A DNA stretch of 64,000 nt from Luscinia megarhynchos (Eukaryota; Chordata; Aves; Passeriformes; Turdidae), in assembly GCA_034336665.1 (NCBI GenBank), contig CM067591.1, forward strand, positions 186,001-250,000, read 5' to 3'. Below the pieces are notes generated by a model. It saw only the letters and a list, made by a program, of their open reading frames with translations, did no database searches and was not told the origin of the DNA. Below, in pieces: positions 12,126 to 25,541 of the stretch (its first letter is position 1; each line of letters begins with the position of its first letter). Made by a program: the position numbers and the translations under genes.

Positions 12126-13831
12126 CATCTATTTAACTTCGACTTTCCCTCTTTCAGCTTGAGCCCAGAGCCTGGCAGAGTTGATGCAAACAGAGAGATG
12201 AAAATGCCACATCCTTCTCCCCTGGGTTTGGAGCCCAGCCCTCGGCTCCTCCACAGCTCCAGCCAGTCCAGGAAGGGAAGGGAGCGTTTCTGGGGCGGCC
12301 TTTGGGTCGCTCACATACCCTGTAGATAACGAGCCGAGGGGAGAAGAGTGTGGGAGCCTGCAGTGACAATTCCCTCTTTCTTCTTGGCTGCCCCACCTTT
12401 AATCCCATTACATTAATTTAGCTCTAACATCTGATCTGAACCCGTTCTTCAGCTTCAGGACAAGCTGCCTTTGCTGGGGTCAAGGAACCATGAAGACAAA
12501 ACCTCATTTTCCCATCGCACCCTGGCTTTGAATTTTATGCAAATCGTCGAGGCAATGGATGCTCATGAATTTCAAGTGACATTCCAGATTCAGACCCACA
12601 TTTTCCAAAAAGAAACAAGCTGACCTGCACCATCTGGGAATCATTTCTCACTGCAAAGGGAAATTCTCTTTCAGTGCCCCAACTCTCCCATTCGAGCCTG
12701 CCTGGCAGCATTTCTCCAGGGATAATCAGATATTTAGTCTTCTGTATTCAGTAGCACCTGTTTAATTGTTCTTCCAGAGATGCCAGTGGGATTTCAGCTC
12801 CTTAATGCTTTTGTAGCACTGGGGCACAAGGATGTGTTTTGAAGGGCAAGTAGAGTCCTGTCCAGTAAATATATTTATTTTAATATATTTATTTTAAGCT
12901 CCAGTACTGCAGAGTTCAGGCAAAACCACCAGGGCAGCTCTATGCCAAAAACCAGCTGAGCTCTGACATGCAAGGGATAAAATACCCTCAATACTGCAGT
13001 TCCACCAAGTCTGAGATGCCAGAAAATGTCACCACACCCTGTTGAATTCGATCATTTTTTCCCAAGGACTCCAGGAAGTAAAATAAGGAGAATTTATGGG
13101 AGTATTTTTCATGCTGGTTAAATCTGCTTTTGGCAGCATTTTGGTTGCAAGGTTCAAAGGTCTTTGAAAGAAATCAGAGCTACAGAGAGCCAGAAACTCA
13201 GTACTGACTACATCCTAAAGTGGGCAAATTGCATTGTTCCACAGAGCTGGGCAGAGAGTTTTTCAGAAAATCTGCCTCTTTTTCTGAAATGGTTTTTAGG
13301 TCAAGATGAAAATGCATCAATAACATCATCAGCTAGCTGGACAAATCACAACACGGCCTCTGCACAGAATGGAGTTGTCCTCTACAAATGCAAATATCTG
13401 GAGGAAAAGCCTAGAAAACCTGTGTAGGCTAAATAATGAATATAAATGGGCAAAATTTGGGGTGGCATTTGTATATGGAAAGGGGAAAGAGGAAACCTTG
13501 ATCAGGACCCTCTTTGTCAAGTCATCCCAAAGAGATGGCCCCTTCCAAGGGAGTAGGAACAGCAGACTGGATAAATCAGAGCCCCAAAAGGGACGTCAGG
13601 TTTCATGGACAGCAAGCTGCCTTCTGCCTTCAGGCGAGGAAACCCCATGAATTATTTTTATTCAGATTTAACATTTTGTTCTCACTGTCTTTCACTTGAG
13701 TTAGTCCAGAGGACTCTCCACTGATCTCTGCATTGATGTGCCGCATCTTTTAAGTAGAATTTTGAATCCAAGACATTAATTTCTGGTTTTATACCATTTT
13801 AAAATTATTTTGTTTCACAGTGAGTAAATTA

Positions 13832-13978
13832 TAGAATCATGGAATCTCAGAACAGTTTGGGTTGGAAGGAATCTCACAGACTATCTCATTCTACCCCGTC
13901 CCATGGGCAGGACACGTTGCATTAACCCAGGTGGCTCCAAGCCCCTCCCAGCCTGGCCTTGGACACTTCCAGGATTAG
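13832..13978 (-). mobile_element. CR1 LINE fragment
   Basis: It starts 'atagaatcatggaatctcag', continues 'gtttgggttggaaggaatct' and ends 'ttggacacttccaggatt'. This is a reverse-complement CR1 3' end lying about 240 bp upstream of the gene 2 TATA box. Confidence 0.85.
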
Positions 13979-14217
13979 GGAAAATAATAAAAAATAAAAT
14001 AGCCAAACTCTTCGAGGAGACAGGCTGGGATCTTCCTGCAGAAATCTGTGTGTTAGATAACTCTTCCAGCTGAGCGGATCCAGCCCCAGGAGGTGTGTTT
14101 GGGCGCAGTCAGGGTTTAACAAGCCTCAGGGAGACAGCTGCCTCCTGGCACGTCAAAACCATGAAGGCACTAAATTGATCACTGGACTTCCATGCAACCA
14201 AGCCCAGATCCCCGGGG

Positions 14218-14226
14218 GATAAAAGG
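14218..14226 (+). promoter_or_regulatory. TATA box of gene 2
   Basis: GATAAAAGG lies 64 nt before the ATG at 14290. The same GATAAAAG form occurs before gene 3 and KRT7. Confidence 0.7.
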
Positions 14227-14289
14227 GGCAGCAGCGCTGGCCGTGCTCAGAGTCTCAGTCTCTCTGTGAGCCGGGCCCTGGGCGCTGCC

Positions 14290-17200
14290 ATGAACAGGAC
14301 GCTCAGCATGCGGGCGGGAGGGCCAGGCCGCTCCTACAGCGCGGCCTCGGCCATCGTGCCCAGCAGCAGCAGGGCTGGCTTCAGCTCCGTGTCCGTGGCA
14401 CGCTCGGGGGGCAGGCGGGGGGAGGCTTTGGGAGGCTCCTTGGCGCAGGTGGCGGTGGCGGCTCTGGGGGTGGCGCAGGTTTCGGCAGCAGGAGCCTCTA
14501 CAACCTCGGGGGCAGCAAGAGGATTTCCATCGGGGTGGGAAGCAGCTTCCGAGCTGCCTTTGGGAGCGGAGCTGCTGGTGGCGCTGGGCTGGGCGCTGGG
14601 GCTGGCTGTGGGGCAGCTGGTGGCGGCCTCGGGCTGGGGCTCAGCGCTGGAGGCGGCGGGTTTGGCTTTGGTGGGGGTGCTGGGGGGCTTGGCTATGGTG
14701 GTGGGCACGCGGCGGTGGCGGGGGGTTCGGCTTTGGCGGGCTGGGGGGGGCTGGGGGGATTCCCTGTCGGGGCTGGGCGGTGGCAGGAGCCCAGGGGGGT
14801 TTCCTGGTGGCCCGTCGGGAGTGGGTACAATCCAAGAAGTGACTGTGAACCAGAGTCTCCTGGCACCTCTGAACCTGGAGATAGATCCAAACATCCAACA
14901 GGTGCGGAAAGATGAGAAGGAGCAAATCAAGACCCTCAACAACAAATTCGCTTCTTTCATTGACAAGGTGAGACTTTATTGGGTGCTGTGAGTCTGTGGT
15001 AGAGAGGGAGTGAGGATCTAGCAGGTACAAAAATACCACTTCAGAGATCTCCAGTCTCTCACTCATTCCCTCCCTGCATGTCTCTGTTAACTCCCTCAAA
15101 CAATAATGTCCTTCTGAGCATTTACAGGGGAGAAAACAAGACAAGAAAATTGTAGTAATGGGATTAGGTCCAGGTTTTGTGCCTGAGAAATAACACAGAT
15201 GAGTTGAAATGGAGAAAGTCACTTTTGGGTCCGGGTCTAGTGGCTCAACCCAACTCTCTATGTGGGCAACCACAGCAGATGTCTTGGTCTTTGTTGTATA
15301 TTGCGTGCAAGATAAAATCCTTTTTATATTGACCCAATTGTCTCAATCACTCAAATCATTCCCTGGCTTTTAATTGGATAAATATGTTGTACATGTGAGC
15401 AAAAGGAAAGGCAATTAAGCCTTTTAACATTAGTGCTAAGACTTGGCTTTAACTAAGAAAGATAAATATCTTGCAAAGAAAGAAACCCCAGAGGGTGTGA
15501 AAGAAGAACTTCACTGTCTGGTGAAGAAAGAGCTGAACCCAAGTTTTCTTACCATCACTCCTTGGCTTCTGAAATTAAATTGCCTCTGAAGAGAACTGTC
15601 CACTGAGGGTGGATTTGCTCAGTTCCAGGTTGAGCTAACACAGCCCTGGATAATCCAGAGGATATTCCCAGTTTGGAAACTCTTAGTTTGGGAATCCCTT
15701 GGCTCCTGCCATACATCATTCCCAGTACTGAACATCGGCTGTCAGCTCACAGGTATCTTCTGCTTCCCAACGCTCAGGTTCGCTTCCTGGAGCAGCAGAA
15801 CAAGGTGCTGGAGACCAAATGGACCCTTCTGCAGGAGCAGGGCCAAAAAAACAATTCTGGCAAGAGCAACCTGGACCCGCTGTTCGAGGCCTACATCAAC
15901 AACCTGCGGCGGCAGCTGGCCAACCTGCTGAGCGAGCGGGGCCGCATGGACGGGGAGCTGAAGAACATGCAGGACCTCGTGGAGGACTTCAAGAACAAGT
16001 GAGTGTGAAACGGGGTGCGAATTGTCCAGCTGAACATTGAGCAGCACCCGGAGGGTGGTCAGGCACTGACCCAGGGAATGGTCACGGCCCCAGGGCTACC
16101 AGAGCTCCAGGAGGGTTTGGACAACACATGGGGGGGATTGGTGGCGTGTCCTGTGCAGGGCCAGGAGCTGGAGTCAATGATCCTCATGGGTCCCTTCCAA
16201 CTCAGCTGAATTTTTGATTCCATGATTCTGTAATTCTAGGATTCTGTGATTCTATAATTCTAGGATTCTGGGGTTCTATGGTTCTGTAGTTCCATGATTC
16301 TATGATTCATGTCAAAAATTTCAATTTCTGAAAGTAAATATCTGGATTGAAGTATTAATGGAAATTTCTCTAGGAAAAGGGGAAAAAGAGTCTCCAGTTT
16401 GTGCTCCAACCTGTAACATAGAACATCACTACTCACCTCCAACAGCCCCTGCTCAGAGCTATCTCTCCTTGCAGGACATATTTTTCTCAACAGCACCAAA
16501 AAGGGTCCATCGACATTTTTCCCATTTAAAAAAACAGAGACTCAGCCAGGACACAGCACCTTGTGATCGCTCTTGCTAAGGAAAATCCCCTTAAACCAGC
16601 TTTACCTTCCTTATTCCATCTGCATTAAGTAAAAAATATCCTTCCAGTCCTTTGAGAAAGACGAATCTCACACATTTGAGCTAGTTCCCAGGAGGCTGAT
16701 TTGGAAATGCCACCCCCGGTCTGGATCACCTTGGACACCTGTTCTGCTTCCCAAGGTCTGTTCCAGAGCCTCTTTCCCTTTGCCCCTGCAGATATGAAGA
16801 GGAAATCAACCGGCGCACGGCAGCAGAGAACGAATTTGTGGTGCTCAAGAAGGTGAGTGAGACAGGAGGTGCTGCAGATGCTGAGCCACCCCCAACCATG
16901 GCATGGACTGGGAATATCCTGAGGGGTGGGAGGTCTCATGGAGCTGAATCCTCATCCTTTAGAGGGGTTTTAAATCACCATTTGATTGTGGGAAAGGAAT
17001 GGAGTGGCTTTAGGGAGGAGCTCTGGTCCCACTCCAGTCCCACAACACGCACAGGTGCAAAGCAGACCGTGCAGAGACAGAGGGGATCAGTCCTGCTGGG
17101 CATCCCAGGGCCTCACCAAATTACACACAGCACTTCTCCAGGGCAAGAGATGCCCACTCAGTGCTCTTCCTGCGGATGTGCCAAGCAGGGGAAGGGGCAG

Positions 17201-19883
17201 CCTCGTCTCCAGGCTTCACCGCTTCTTGGCTGTGCCAAGGAGTTTGTTCCTGGCTGAGAGAGGATCCAGGTGCCACACGTGTCCCTACAGCTGCTCTTTT
17301 CCAGGACGTGGATGCTGCTTACATGAACAAGGTGGAGCTGGAGGCCAAGGTGGACGCCCTGAGCGATGAACTCAACTTCCTCCGAGCACTCTACGAGGCG
17401 GTACAGACAAACCCCCGGCTCCTGCCCTCGGCTGGGGACGGCCACCACTCTGCGGGCTGGGACAGGTAACTGCAGCTCCCGTGTGCTTCCCACAGGAGCT
17501 GGCCCAGCTCAGCGCCCAGGTGTCCGACACCGCTGTCATCCTGTCCATGGACAACAACCGGGAGCTGGACCTGAGCAGCATCATCGCCGAGGTGAAGGCG
17601 CAGTACGAGGACATCGCCAACCGCAGCCGCGCCGAGGCCGAGGCCTGGTACCAGAACAAGGTGAGCTGAGATCCTCGCCACAGGCCCTCCCTGCAGGCCT
17701 CAAGGGGGGCTGCTCGAGCCGTGTCCTGCCCAGCCAGACACCTCAGACAGCTCAGGTTGCCTCTTCCTTGTCACCTCAGTTTGAGGAGCTGCAGGCCACG
17801 GCTGGGAGACACGGCGATGACCTGCGCAACACCAAGGGCGAAATCTCAGAGCTCAACCGGCTCATTCAGAGGATCCGCGCCGAGATAGAGAACACGAGAA
17901 ACCAGGTGGGAATGGCAGAAGGAGGTGACAGAGCCCAATCTGTTGTTCCTCAGTACCACAGCTCAGCTTTGCTGACGGGTGTTGTAACCCAATACCAGAG
18001 GTATAAGGAATTCCTTAACCCTTCCCAGGTCCCTATCCCATTGGCAGAAAGCCATAGGGGCCTCTTTCCCCTCTCGTCTTCCCTGTTCCCCTAACCTCCT
18101 GTCCTTATCCCATTGGCAGAAAGCCATAGGGGCCTCTTTCCCCTCTCGTCTCCCCTGTTCCCCTAACCTTGTGTCCCCATCCTATTGGCAGAAAGCCAAT
18201 TCCCCTCCCAGACTCTTTCCTTGAAAAGACTGTTATCTGAGCTCTTCTTCCTCTTTGTTCCCTGAGACTACCATGCAATAAACAATGAGTGTTGAGAAAG
18301 GCAAAGAGCCTCTTTTGATCCCTTGTTTATCTCATGTACAACTCTAGCTCCCTCTTAGTAAATAGCTAGGAGGGAGTAACAGTTGTTACAACTGGGGACT
18401 TTTCCAGCCTCATTGAAGGTGTTCAATTCCCTCTTTGAAAGGGCTTCACACTGTAAAATTTAGCTACTAATGCTTCTTGCCAGCCTGGCGTCCCTCTCCG
18501 TGTTTGCTCAGCTGGAGCATTTTCCATGGATGTCCCAGCCAGGGTGGGTTTCTTCCTTGGGTGGCTCTCAGCCAAGGGGAGGAGCAGCTTTCCAAGCCCC
18601 CCCTGCCTTGCAGTGTGCCACCCTGCAGACGGCCATCGGGGACTCCGAGGAGCGCGGGGAGCTGGCCCTCAAGGACGCCAAGGCGAAGATGATCGAGCTG
18701 GAGGACGCCCTACAGAAGGCCAAGGCTGACATGGCCCGGCAGCTCCGCGAGTACCAGGAGCTCATGAACGTCAAGCTGGCCCTGGACATCGAGATCGCGA
18801 CCTACAGGAAGCTGCTGGAGGGAGAGGAGAGCAGGTGGGAGCAAAACCCTTGTGGGGGTTAATAGTGACTGTCACTTTTCCCATCAGAGGCTGGTTCCTC
18901 TGCCTGCCTCTGTGATTTTGCTCTAATCTCCTCTAATCCCTCAACAGGCTCAGCGGGCAGGGACTGAACCCCATCAGCTACTGTAAGTATCACAGTTCTG
19001 AACCCCAAAGTCTGGCTTTGGGAGCAAGGCCTGGGAGAAACCTTGGGGAAAGGGAAGTTTTGCCCCACATAACACTTTTTGGAGTCCTCCACTGTCACCA
19101 GGGGCTGGTACAGGGGATGGAAGTTGGGTTCAAGTCCCGTGGGTCAAGGTCCTGATGATGGCACTCCTGGAACTGGGTGACTCCCCAGAGCAGCTGTGGC
19201 TGCCCCTTCCCTGGAAGCGGCCAAGGCCAGATTGGGCAGGGCTTGGAGCAGCCTGGCATAGTGGAAAGAGTCCCTGCCCACAGCAGGGCAGGGAGGGGAT
19301 GGCCTTCATGACCCCTTCCAGCCCAGCCCATCCCCTGATGCCGTGACTGCCGAGCAGACACCCAACCCTCTGGTTGCTTTTCCTTGCAGCAGTCATCAGC
19401 TCCAGCTCCGGCATGGCTGGTGCAGCTGGCTTAGGAGGAGGATTTGGTGGACTGAGCCTGAGTGGAGGAGGTGCTGGAAGTGGCTTTGGCCTTGGAGGAG
19501 GTGCTGGAAGCAGCTTTGGTCTCGGAGGAGGTGCTGGAAGTGGTTTCGGCCTTGGAGGAGGCGGCGGGAGCAGTTTCGGCCTTGGAGCTGGCGGTGGAGG
19601 AGGAGGAGGAGGAGGAGGCTACAGCTTTGGAAGTGGAGGAGGACTTGGACTCGGGGCTGGAGGTGGCCTTGGAGGTGGATTTGGAGGAGGGAGTGGCCTG
19701 GGCACTGCTGGCAGCTACAGCCACGCCGGAGGCGGCGGCAGCGCCCTGAGCACCAGCGGGGGGAATTTCAGCTCTGGGAGCGCAAAAGGCACCAACCCAG
19801 GTGTGAAAATCGTCTCCAAAACCTCCTCCAGCAAAAAGAGCATAAAAAGCCAAAGCCTGAAGAATGCCACAGAGCCTGAGTAA
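14290..19883 (+). CDS. Glycine-rich epithelial type II keratin, 9 exons; scrambled head frame
   Basis: Exons: 14290-14967, 15778-15998, 16792-16852, 17305-17400, 17496-17660, 17780-17905, 18614-18834, 18948-18982, 19390-19883. They sum to 699 codons including the stop: head about 1-208, rod 209-521 ([19 protein letters not shown] to [13 protein letters not shown]), and a tail of [13 protein letters not shown] loops ending in a basic stretch. It is an intermediate filament subunit of stratified or mucosal epithelium; exon 2 (73 codons, [14 protein letters not shown]) and the position left of the KRT5-like gene suggest the KRT3/4/76 side of the cluster, but I cannot assign an orthologue. I chose the ATG in 'gctgccatgaac'; an in-frame ATG follows at 14308. 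In the head the keratin-like reading leaves the frame near 14406-14422 ([16 protein letters not shown] lies one base off), shifts again near 14705 and returns by about 14785. The annotated frame stays open throughout, so about 110 residues are doubtful. Confidence 0.85.
16082..16309 (+). mobile_element. CR1 LINE fragment with long terminal octamer array
   Basis: The CR1 3' end ('gatcctcatgggtcccttcc') is followed by about 100 bp of degenerate ATTCTATG/ATTCTAGG-type repeats up to about 16309. It lies in gene 2 intron 2. The terminal array is unusually long for this window. Confidence 0.85.
17980..18393 (+). mobile_element. Solo LTR-like element in gene 2 intron 6
   Basis: The element starts TGTTGTAAC and ends GTTACAACT, so GTTGTAAC (17981-17988) and GTTACAAC (18385-18392) form perfect inverted ends. 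It has tandem 72-bp units (ATCC[C/T]ATTGG at 18035, 18107 and 18179), each with an inverted CCAAT box, and AATAAA at 18277-18282 followed by a T-rich stretch. That order matches the U3-R-U5 layout of a retroviral LTR. No internal retroviral genes are present. A clean target-site duplication is not visible. Confidence 0.65.
19182..19346 (+). mobile_element. CR1 LINE fragment, gene 2 intron 8
   Basis: 'agagcagctgtggctgcccc', 'ttccctggaagcggccaagg' and 'catagtggaaagagtccctg' match the CR1 3' region. It ends about 45 bp before the final exon. Confidence 0.8.
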
Positions 19884-21356
19884 AGCCAGGCCCAGACCCT
19901 GCCGTGGTTCCTCTGCTCCTCCTGCCCACCGTTCTCCCCACCTCCACCCCTCAGCTGCCCCTGCCTGCTCCTGCTCTGTAGCGCTCACACATTTGGATCT
20001 CAGGTCAAGAAAAGCAGTGGAACACACAGAAAACAGAGCTCTCCAACTCCCTGGAACAGGAGTTAAATGAAAACATGGGCCTGAGTTATTGTTCTGAATG
20101 GGGAACTGGTTTGGTTTTCCATTTGTTTGTTTTAAATAAGGCCAAGCAGTTTGTGATTGTGGTCACCCACAGCCATCAGTTAAAACAGAGCAAATAGCAG
20201 GGCAAGTTTTAGCTCAGTTCTGGCCCCCAGAAGCCCAGGGATGGGCTGGGAATGTGTGTTTAGCTCACCCTGCTTTGTCTTCACTGCTGGAATGAGCCCA
20301 ACCTGCTCCTTCACAAGAGAAGCTCGTCTGCATCAGAGGTCTGGGCTATTTTTCTGCTGTCTAAAAACACCCCTGGAGGATACTCAAAGATCCCAAGCAG
20401 CAGCTTGTAATGTCCCTCTTAAAATATCCTTCATTCTGAGTCACTCTGGTGAGATGGAAAATCCCTCTTCCCTCCATTCACAGCCAAGTTTTGAAAGAGA
20501 TGATTTTTCCAGATATTGCCAAGTTTTGCTGCTGAGTCAGTTCAGGCACGTGAGCCTGCCCAGGGATTCAGAGTGCAAATGTTCAAGCAGCAGCCTGAGA
20601 TCCCTCCACCCACACGTGAGAATTCAACGTGCCATGAGATTATCCAAAAGCTTTTCCCAAATCACTTTCCCATTCCTGTCCTTTCTCTTCTTAAATGAGT
20701 TTGCCCACAGTGGCTCTTACAGGTAACTTCAGGGCTGGTTTCTGCCAGAGGATTTGCCAGTGATTGATGCAAAACCTATGAAAACGGGCTTGTTTTCTAA
20801 ATTGTAGAATTTTAAAATTCTAAATAGTGTCTGACACTATGAGTCCTTCAAAAGTAAGATCAGTGCTTGCTGTTAAATGGGGTTTCTGTCCTTTCCCATG
20901 TAAGGTTTTGCTGGAATGTCTTCAAAAATTCCCAAATCCTCCAGCAGTCCAAGTCTTGCTGTCTTTGCCCACGGCCTTGGTTGCAGCAGCTGGGGAAAGT
21001 CTGAGACTCTGCAAATCACACTGGAAAAGCTGCCTGAAGGGCCATGTCCAGAATTCCAGCACCTCCTCCCTGTGTGGGTTCCTCTGCCAAAAGAAATATC
21101 TTTGGGAAACTGGGAAGTGCAGCAGGTTCCAGCCCAGTGTGTGGAAAACAAGGCAGTCAAGAGCAGAATGCCAAAGAAGTTCCAGCATGCCAATTCAATT
21201 CTCCCCTTTTCTGGTGGAATTTGCCCCTCTAGCCTTCCACTGTGTCTTTTTTATTTTTGGAAAGCACCATTAAAAAAGAAAATTGCAGCTTTTTATACTT
21301 CCATAATAGTGATGCGACTCCATGTTTCCCTTCCTCTCTCTATTTGGAATGTGTCC

Positions 21357-21362
21357 AATAAA
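21357..21362 (+). terminator. Candidate polyadenylation signal of gene 2
   Basis: AATAAA lies in the context 'gtgtccaataaaaccag', followed by 'gtaatttatttg'. This closely resembles the gene 4 context ('gtctaataaaaatgc', then 'gtaatttattc'), which supports it despite the long 3' UTR of about 1.47 kb it implies. Confidence 0.6.
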
Positions 21363-22173
21363 ACCAGTTGTAATTTATTTGTTCTTTTTATTTATCTTTT
21401 AATTCTAAACCAGAACCAGCAATACAAAATATTCCCAACCTTCATCAGGATGAGCTGGAGGCATATTTGCTTTACTTCCAGGAGAAACTTTGAAATTCCA
21501 ATTAAATTATAATGAAAATCTTGTAATCAGTTATCCCAAAATAAATTGAAGAATTTGAGAAGGAAGAGGAAGAAGAGAAGGAGGGTGGAGGTTTATCCAT
21601 AAGTGACAAGATAATTAATCACCATCCATTTCTTAACTTATTGGGGTTAATCCAAAAGCTTTTCTTCCGTGGAGGGGAGGGTTTGGGGCAGCCAAGCAAA
21701 ACCTCAGGATTTAATTTTTGCTTTCTTAAGAAGCCAGAGCAAACCCAAGTGTCTGCAGGGCTCTTGAGGAGGCTTTATCTGGAAGATCTGGGTTGGGGAT
21801 GGGTGCTGGAGCACAACAGCAGCACTGATGCAGATGTTTCAGCCACTGCAAAAGGAGAATAAAACCGAGAAAAAGTGGATAAAAACCCTCAGCCAAATGT
21901 TATTGCAAAGCCCTTATTGAATTTCAAAGGCTCAGATGCTTTGCTCTGCCCTGACCTTGCAGCATGCTGGCCCTGCATAACTCTGGGCAGAGCTTGGGAA
22001 GGAGCAGGAAGATGGGAAGGAGCAGGAACGCACATGCCAGCGTGTCCTGGCAGGTTCAAAGAGACACTTCAGCAAAACCTCGCTCAAGCCCAGGTGCACC
22101 AAAACATCTCATCCCCTTTGCCCAGGAAATCAAAGCAGCCTCAGTGAAAAGCCAAATCCAGGGAGAAAACCGG

Positions 22174-22400
22174 GCTCAGAATCCCAGAACCCCAGGACAG
22201 CTGGGCTGGAAGGGCCCTCTGGAGCTCCTACAGTCCAACCCCTGCCCAGGCACAGACACCTGGAGCAGGTGGCACTGGGAGGCTTCCAGGTGGGCTTGGG
22301 ATGTCTCCAGAGAGGGACAGTCCATGCCCTCCCAGGGCAGCTCTTCCAGGACTCTGCCACCTCCATGCAAAGAAGTTCTTCCTCACGATGGGTGGAATTC
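22174..22400 (-). mobile_element. CR1 LINE fragment
   Basis: 'cagctgggctggaagggccc', 'ctacagtccaacccctgcc' and 'gcaaagaagttcttcctca' are the reverse complement of a CR1 3' region. Confidence 0.75.
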
Positions 22401-22429
22401 CTTGTGTTCCAGTTTATGGCCATGACTGC

Positions 22430-22600
22430 TCCTGCCCAGGGAGGCGGAACTGCCGTCCCTAGAGGTGTCCAGGGAAGGACTGGATGTGGCACTCAGAGCT
22501 CTGGGCTGGTGACAAGGTGGGGATTGGGCACAGCTTGGACTCGATGATCCTGGAGGGCTTTTCCCACCTCGGGGACTCCGGGATCCTTGTCCTGTCTCTG
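22430..22600 (+). mobile_element. CR1 LINE fragment
   Basis: 'agaggtgtccagggaagg', 'actggatgtggcactcagag' and 'ttggactcgatgatcctgga' match a CR1 3' region, in the opposite orientation to its two neighbours. Confidence 0.75.
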
Positions 22601-22689
22601 GGACCACTGAACGGTCTGACACCCTCCTCTTGCCACCTCTTGGAGATGTTCACGTGGATTGATGAGAGATCCTCTCAAATGAGATATTG

Positions 22690-23085
22690 GTATGGATATT
22701 TGGATATTCCCATGGTTGTTGGGGTCTGCTCTCAGTCCCCTCTTCTCCAGACTGACCACGCCCAGCTCCTGCTATTTCTCCTCATCAGAGGGATGCTCCA
22801 GACCTCTCATCACCTTTGTGGCTTTCACTGGACTCTCTCTGGGAGCTCCTGGTCCTTCTGGACCTGTGGAGTCCAGAGCAGAACACAACACTGCAGAGGT
22901 GGCCGCACCAGGGCCAGGCAGAGGGGCAGGATCCCCTCACTGACCTGCTGGCCACGCTCTTCCCACGGCAATCCAGGATTCCACTGGGAATTCCATTCCT
23001 TCTGACTGCAGGGACGCACTGCTGGCTCATAGTCAGCCTGTCATCCACCAAGACTCCTCGGTCCCTGCTGTCCAGAGGATGTTGC
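22690..23085 (-). mobile_element. CR1 LINE fragment, more internal part
   Basis: Reverse-complement CR1 with 'ctcatcagagggatgctcca', 'caacactgcagaggtggccg' and 'tgacctgctggccacgctct', the region upstream of the usual 3'-end fragments. It is the longest single CR1 piece in the window. Confidence 0.75.
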
Positions 23086-25541
23086 AGAGGCCAAAAAACT
23101 GGTGAAGGTTAAAAATAAACTCTGAGTCACCTCAATTTCTGACCTCGCCAGATTGCACAGGTCGGGTGCGAGAATTTAACACGGCTCATGACAACCCAAC
23201 CTTAACCAACCTGGAGAGTTTTTAACACCTTTTTTCCAGCCCCTTCTGAAAAAAGAGCAAATCGGAGCTCGGAGGCAGCTGAGCTCCTGCAGACAGGAGC
23301 CCTGTTCCTCCTCCCCTATCTCTGCAGTGCCCTCACCCCCAGGCAACCCCCAGGACATGTCCTGCCTTTCCACAGAGAGCTGTCCCACCTGAGGGGCCAG
23401 CACAGCCCCCTGCAGCCCTGAGCACCTTCAGGGGGACGCTGCATGTGAGCAACACAAACCAAGAAAGGAACGAGTGAGGGACCGAGAGGTTCTGCAAGAG
23501 TTTTCCTTGTTTTGGTGCCTAAACCATCATTTGCTTTGCTCTTTCAAATCCTTTGTAATATTCCACTTAATTGCCATTGTCTGCAGCAACAGGCTTTCCT
23601 AGAAGAGCTGGGGAAGTAATGACTCCCTTCCACATGAATCCTTTCCCTGTGCTTTAATTAAAACCAGTGCTCCTGTTCCCAGGTGTGACTTTGCATAAGT
23701 GATTTGGGAGTCAAAGACAAGTTCCCTGCCTGGCCCCTGTCCACAGGCTCTTGGCACAGTTGTGCCAGCTCACATGGGCAGGCATAGGAAAGCAAATCTC
23801 CATGGGTCTGCCATGCTTGGAGCAGAGGTTTTTTATTTTGAGTATCGCTGTGTTTACGAGGTCTCGTGGCTGAGGTTCCTGTGAAATCAGGAGTCGCGGG
23901 GTTTGGATGGAGCCGGGGTGAAGGTTTCCCAGCAAGGCGCTGCGTTTCCAGCCTGCAGGATATTCCCAGATCTCTACTCCCGGGGCGAGAGCACCCCCTT
24001 GCTACAGCCCAGCCGCCTCCCCATCCACAGAGGGATCTTGGACAGCCCATCCCGGATCGCTCCGTGGCGCCCGCGGTGACTCGCGCCGGGATCGGCACAT
24101 GGCGCTGGCAGCGCTCTGCTTTCTGATTGCGAGGGACAAACCCCACCCAAACCCAGCCAAACCCAACCAAACCCCTCCTGCTCAGGTTCTTTTAAGTTCC
24201 CAGACGGAAAAAAGCCGTGGTTGGAAACGCATCAACACAAACAACCTCCTTTTGGATCGAGCCCCCGCACTTTCTGCTCACGTAGATGAATTTGGGGATT
24301 TTTTATTTGTTTAACCGCTCAGGGTCTCATCTTTCTCATTCACTATTACTTCACCTGGCCAAGGTGGGCAGCCCTGGGCAGTGGGCAGAATCCAGTTCAC
24401 AAAAGTATTTGGGGAGGTATTTTGAGTGGGAATGAGGGGATTTATGTTCCTGTCTCTCGTGTCCACCTCTTCATGGACACAAGAGAAGGATCCCCAGCTC
24501 TCAAGCCCTTACACAACCCAGACTCGCTGTGGGGGCTGAAACTCCTTCACGAGGGTTCACCCAGGAGCAACATCAAGAGGCAAAAGCTATTTTAGAAAGT
24601 TTTTCCAACTGTGTGATCTCAGTGGAGTGAAGGAGGGGGTGGGAAGGAAAGTGGGTGAATTCCCCTCCACAGAACATCTTGGAGAGCCAGCAATGACGTG
24701 GAAACTGTTGGATAAATATAAGGCAGGAGGGCAGAAAAAGAGATAGAAATACCACTTCACAGGGAGCTTTTGAACCCTGAGCCTGACAAGGACGTACTAC
24801 AGAACCACAATCATTTCACGCAGCTTTTAAATAGTATTTTTATAAGTCTGTATTAAGGAAAGTACTATTTAGGCTATTTTGACGTGATTTTGGAAAAGGC
24901 GTTTACTTGCTGTCTTTCAAAGTCATGTCAACTAATTCCTCAGTTTCCCCTGAAACAAGAGGAGATGATTTTTGGTAAGATCCCAAAAAATACTGCCATG
25001 ACACAACTTCCACTCAGCTCATCTCTTCAAGCCCATGACCATGTAGATCCAGGAAAAAAAAAAAAATCAAACTTAAATATTAAAAAAAGGCACTATAATC
25101 AGAACTGATCATTAAAATCACCTTCAGACCCAACTTTCCCAAGCCAACAACAGGACACGCATGGCCGGTTGCCAAGCTGGAAACCTTGGAAAAGCCCCTA
25201 TTTGTCTTGCCTGTGCAACATGTTAAACCTTAAAATGCGACTTGCAAAACCTTGGCTTTGCTCAAGCGAGCGAGTCCTTGGCTCGCCTGAGGGAAAGCTG
25301 CTCCCAGGGTCTCGGGAATCATGTTGCATCCTGCCCCTGAGTGCAGACCTGGTCCCATTCAATTCTAATTCCATGACTCAGAGCGGCGGCTTTGGTGGAG
25401 GGGGGAGCTGCCTCAGCCGCTACTTTCCTGCCTGCAAACAATGCATTTTTCAGCGCCTCGCCATCGCCGAGGTGTGTTTGACAAGGCAAGTTGCTGCAAG
25501 GCACGTCAAGTTCTGAATTCCCGTGCCAAGTTTTCCAAGCA

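Larger units (their letters stand above)
9503..14217. other. Intergenic region between genes 1 and 2
   Basis: This holds the 3' UTR of gene 1 up to about 10.18 kb, three antisense CR1 fragments (about 10.8, 11.9 and 13.8 kb) and otherwise unremarkable AT-richer sequence. A short duplicated 'atatttattttaa' occurs at about 12.87-12.90 kb. I found no keratin exon remnants or other genes. Confidence 0.6.
19884..25541. other. 3' UTR of gene 2 and intergenic region before gene 3
   Basis: Up to about 21.38 kb this is probably the gene 2 3' UTR. Beyond it are three CR1 fragments at 22.17-23.09 kb, in both orientations. The rest shows no recognisable gene, keratin exon remnant or RNA; the last 2.4 kb before gene 3 is ordinary sequence. 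Confidence 0.55.
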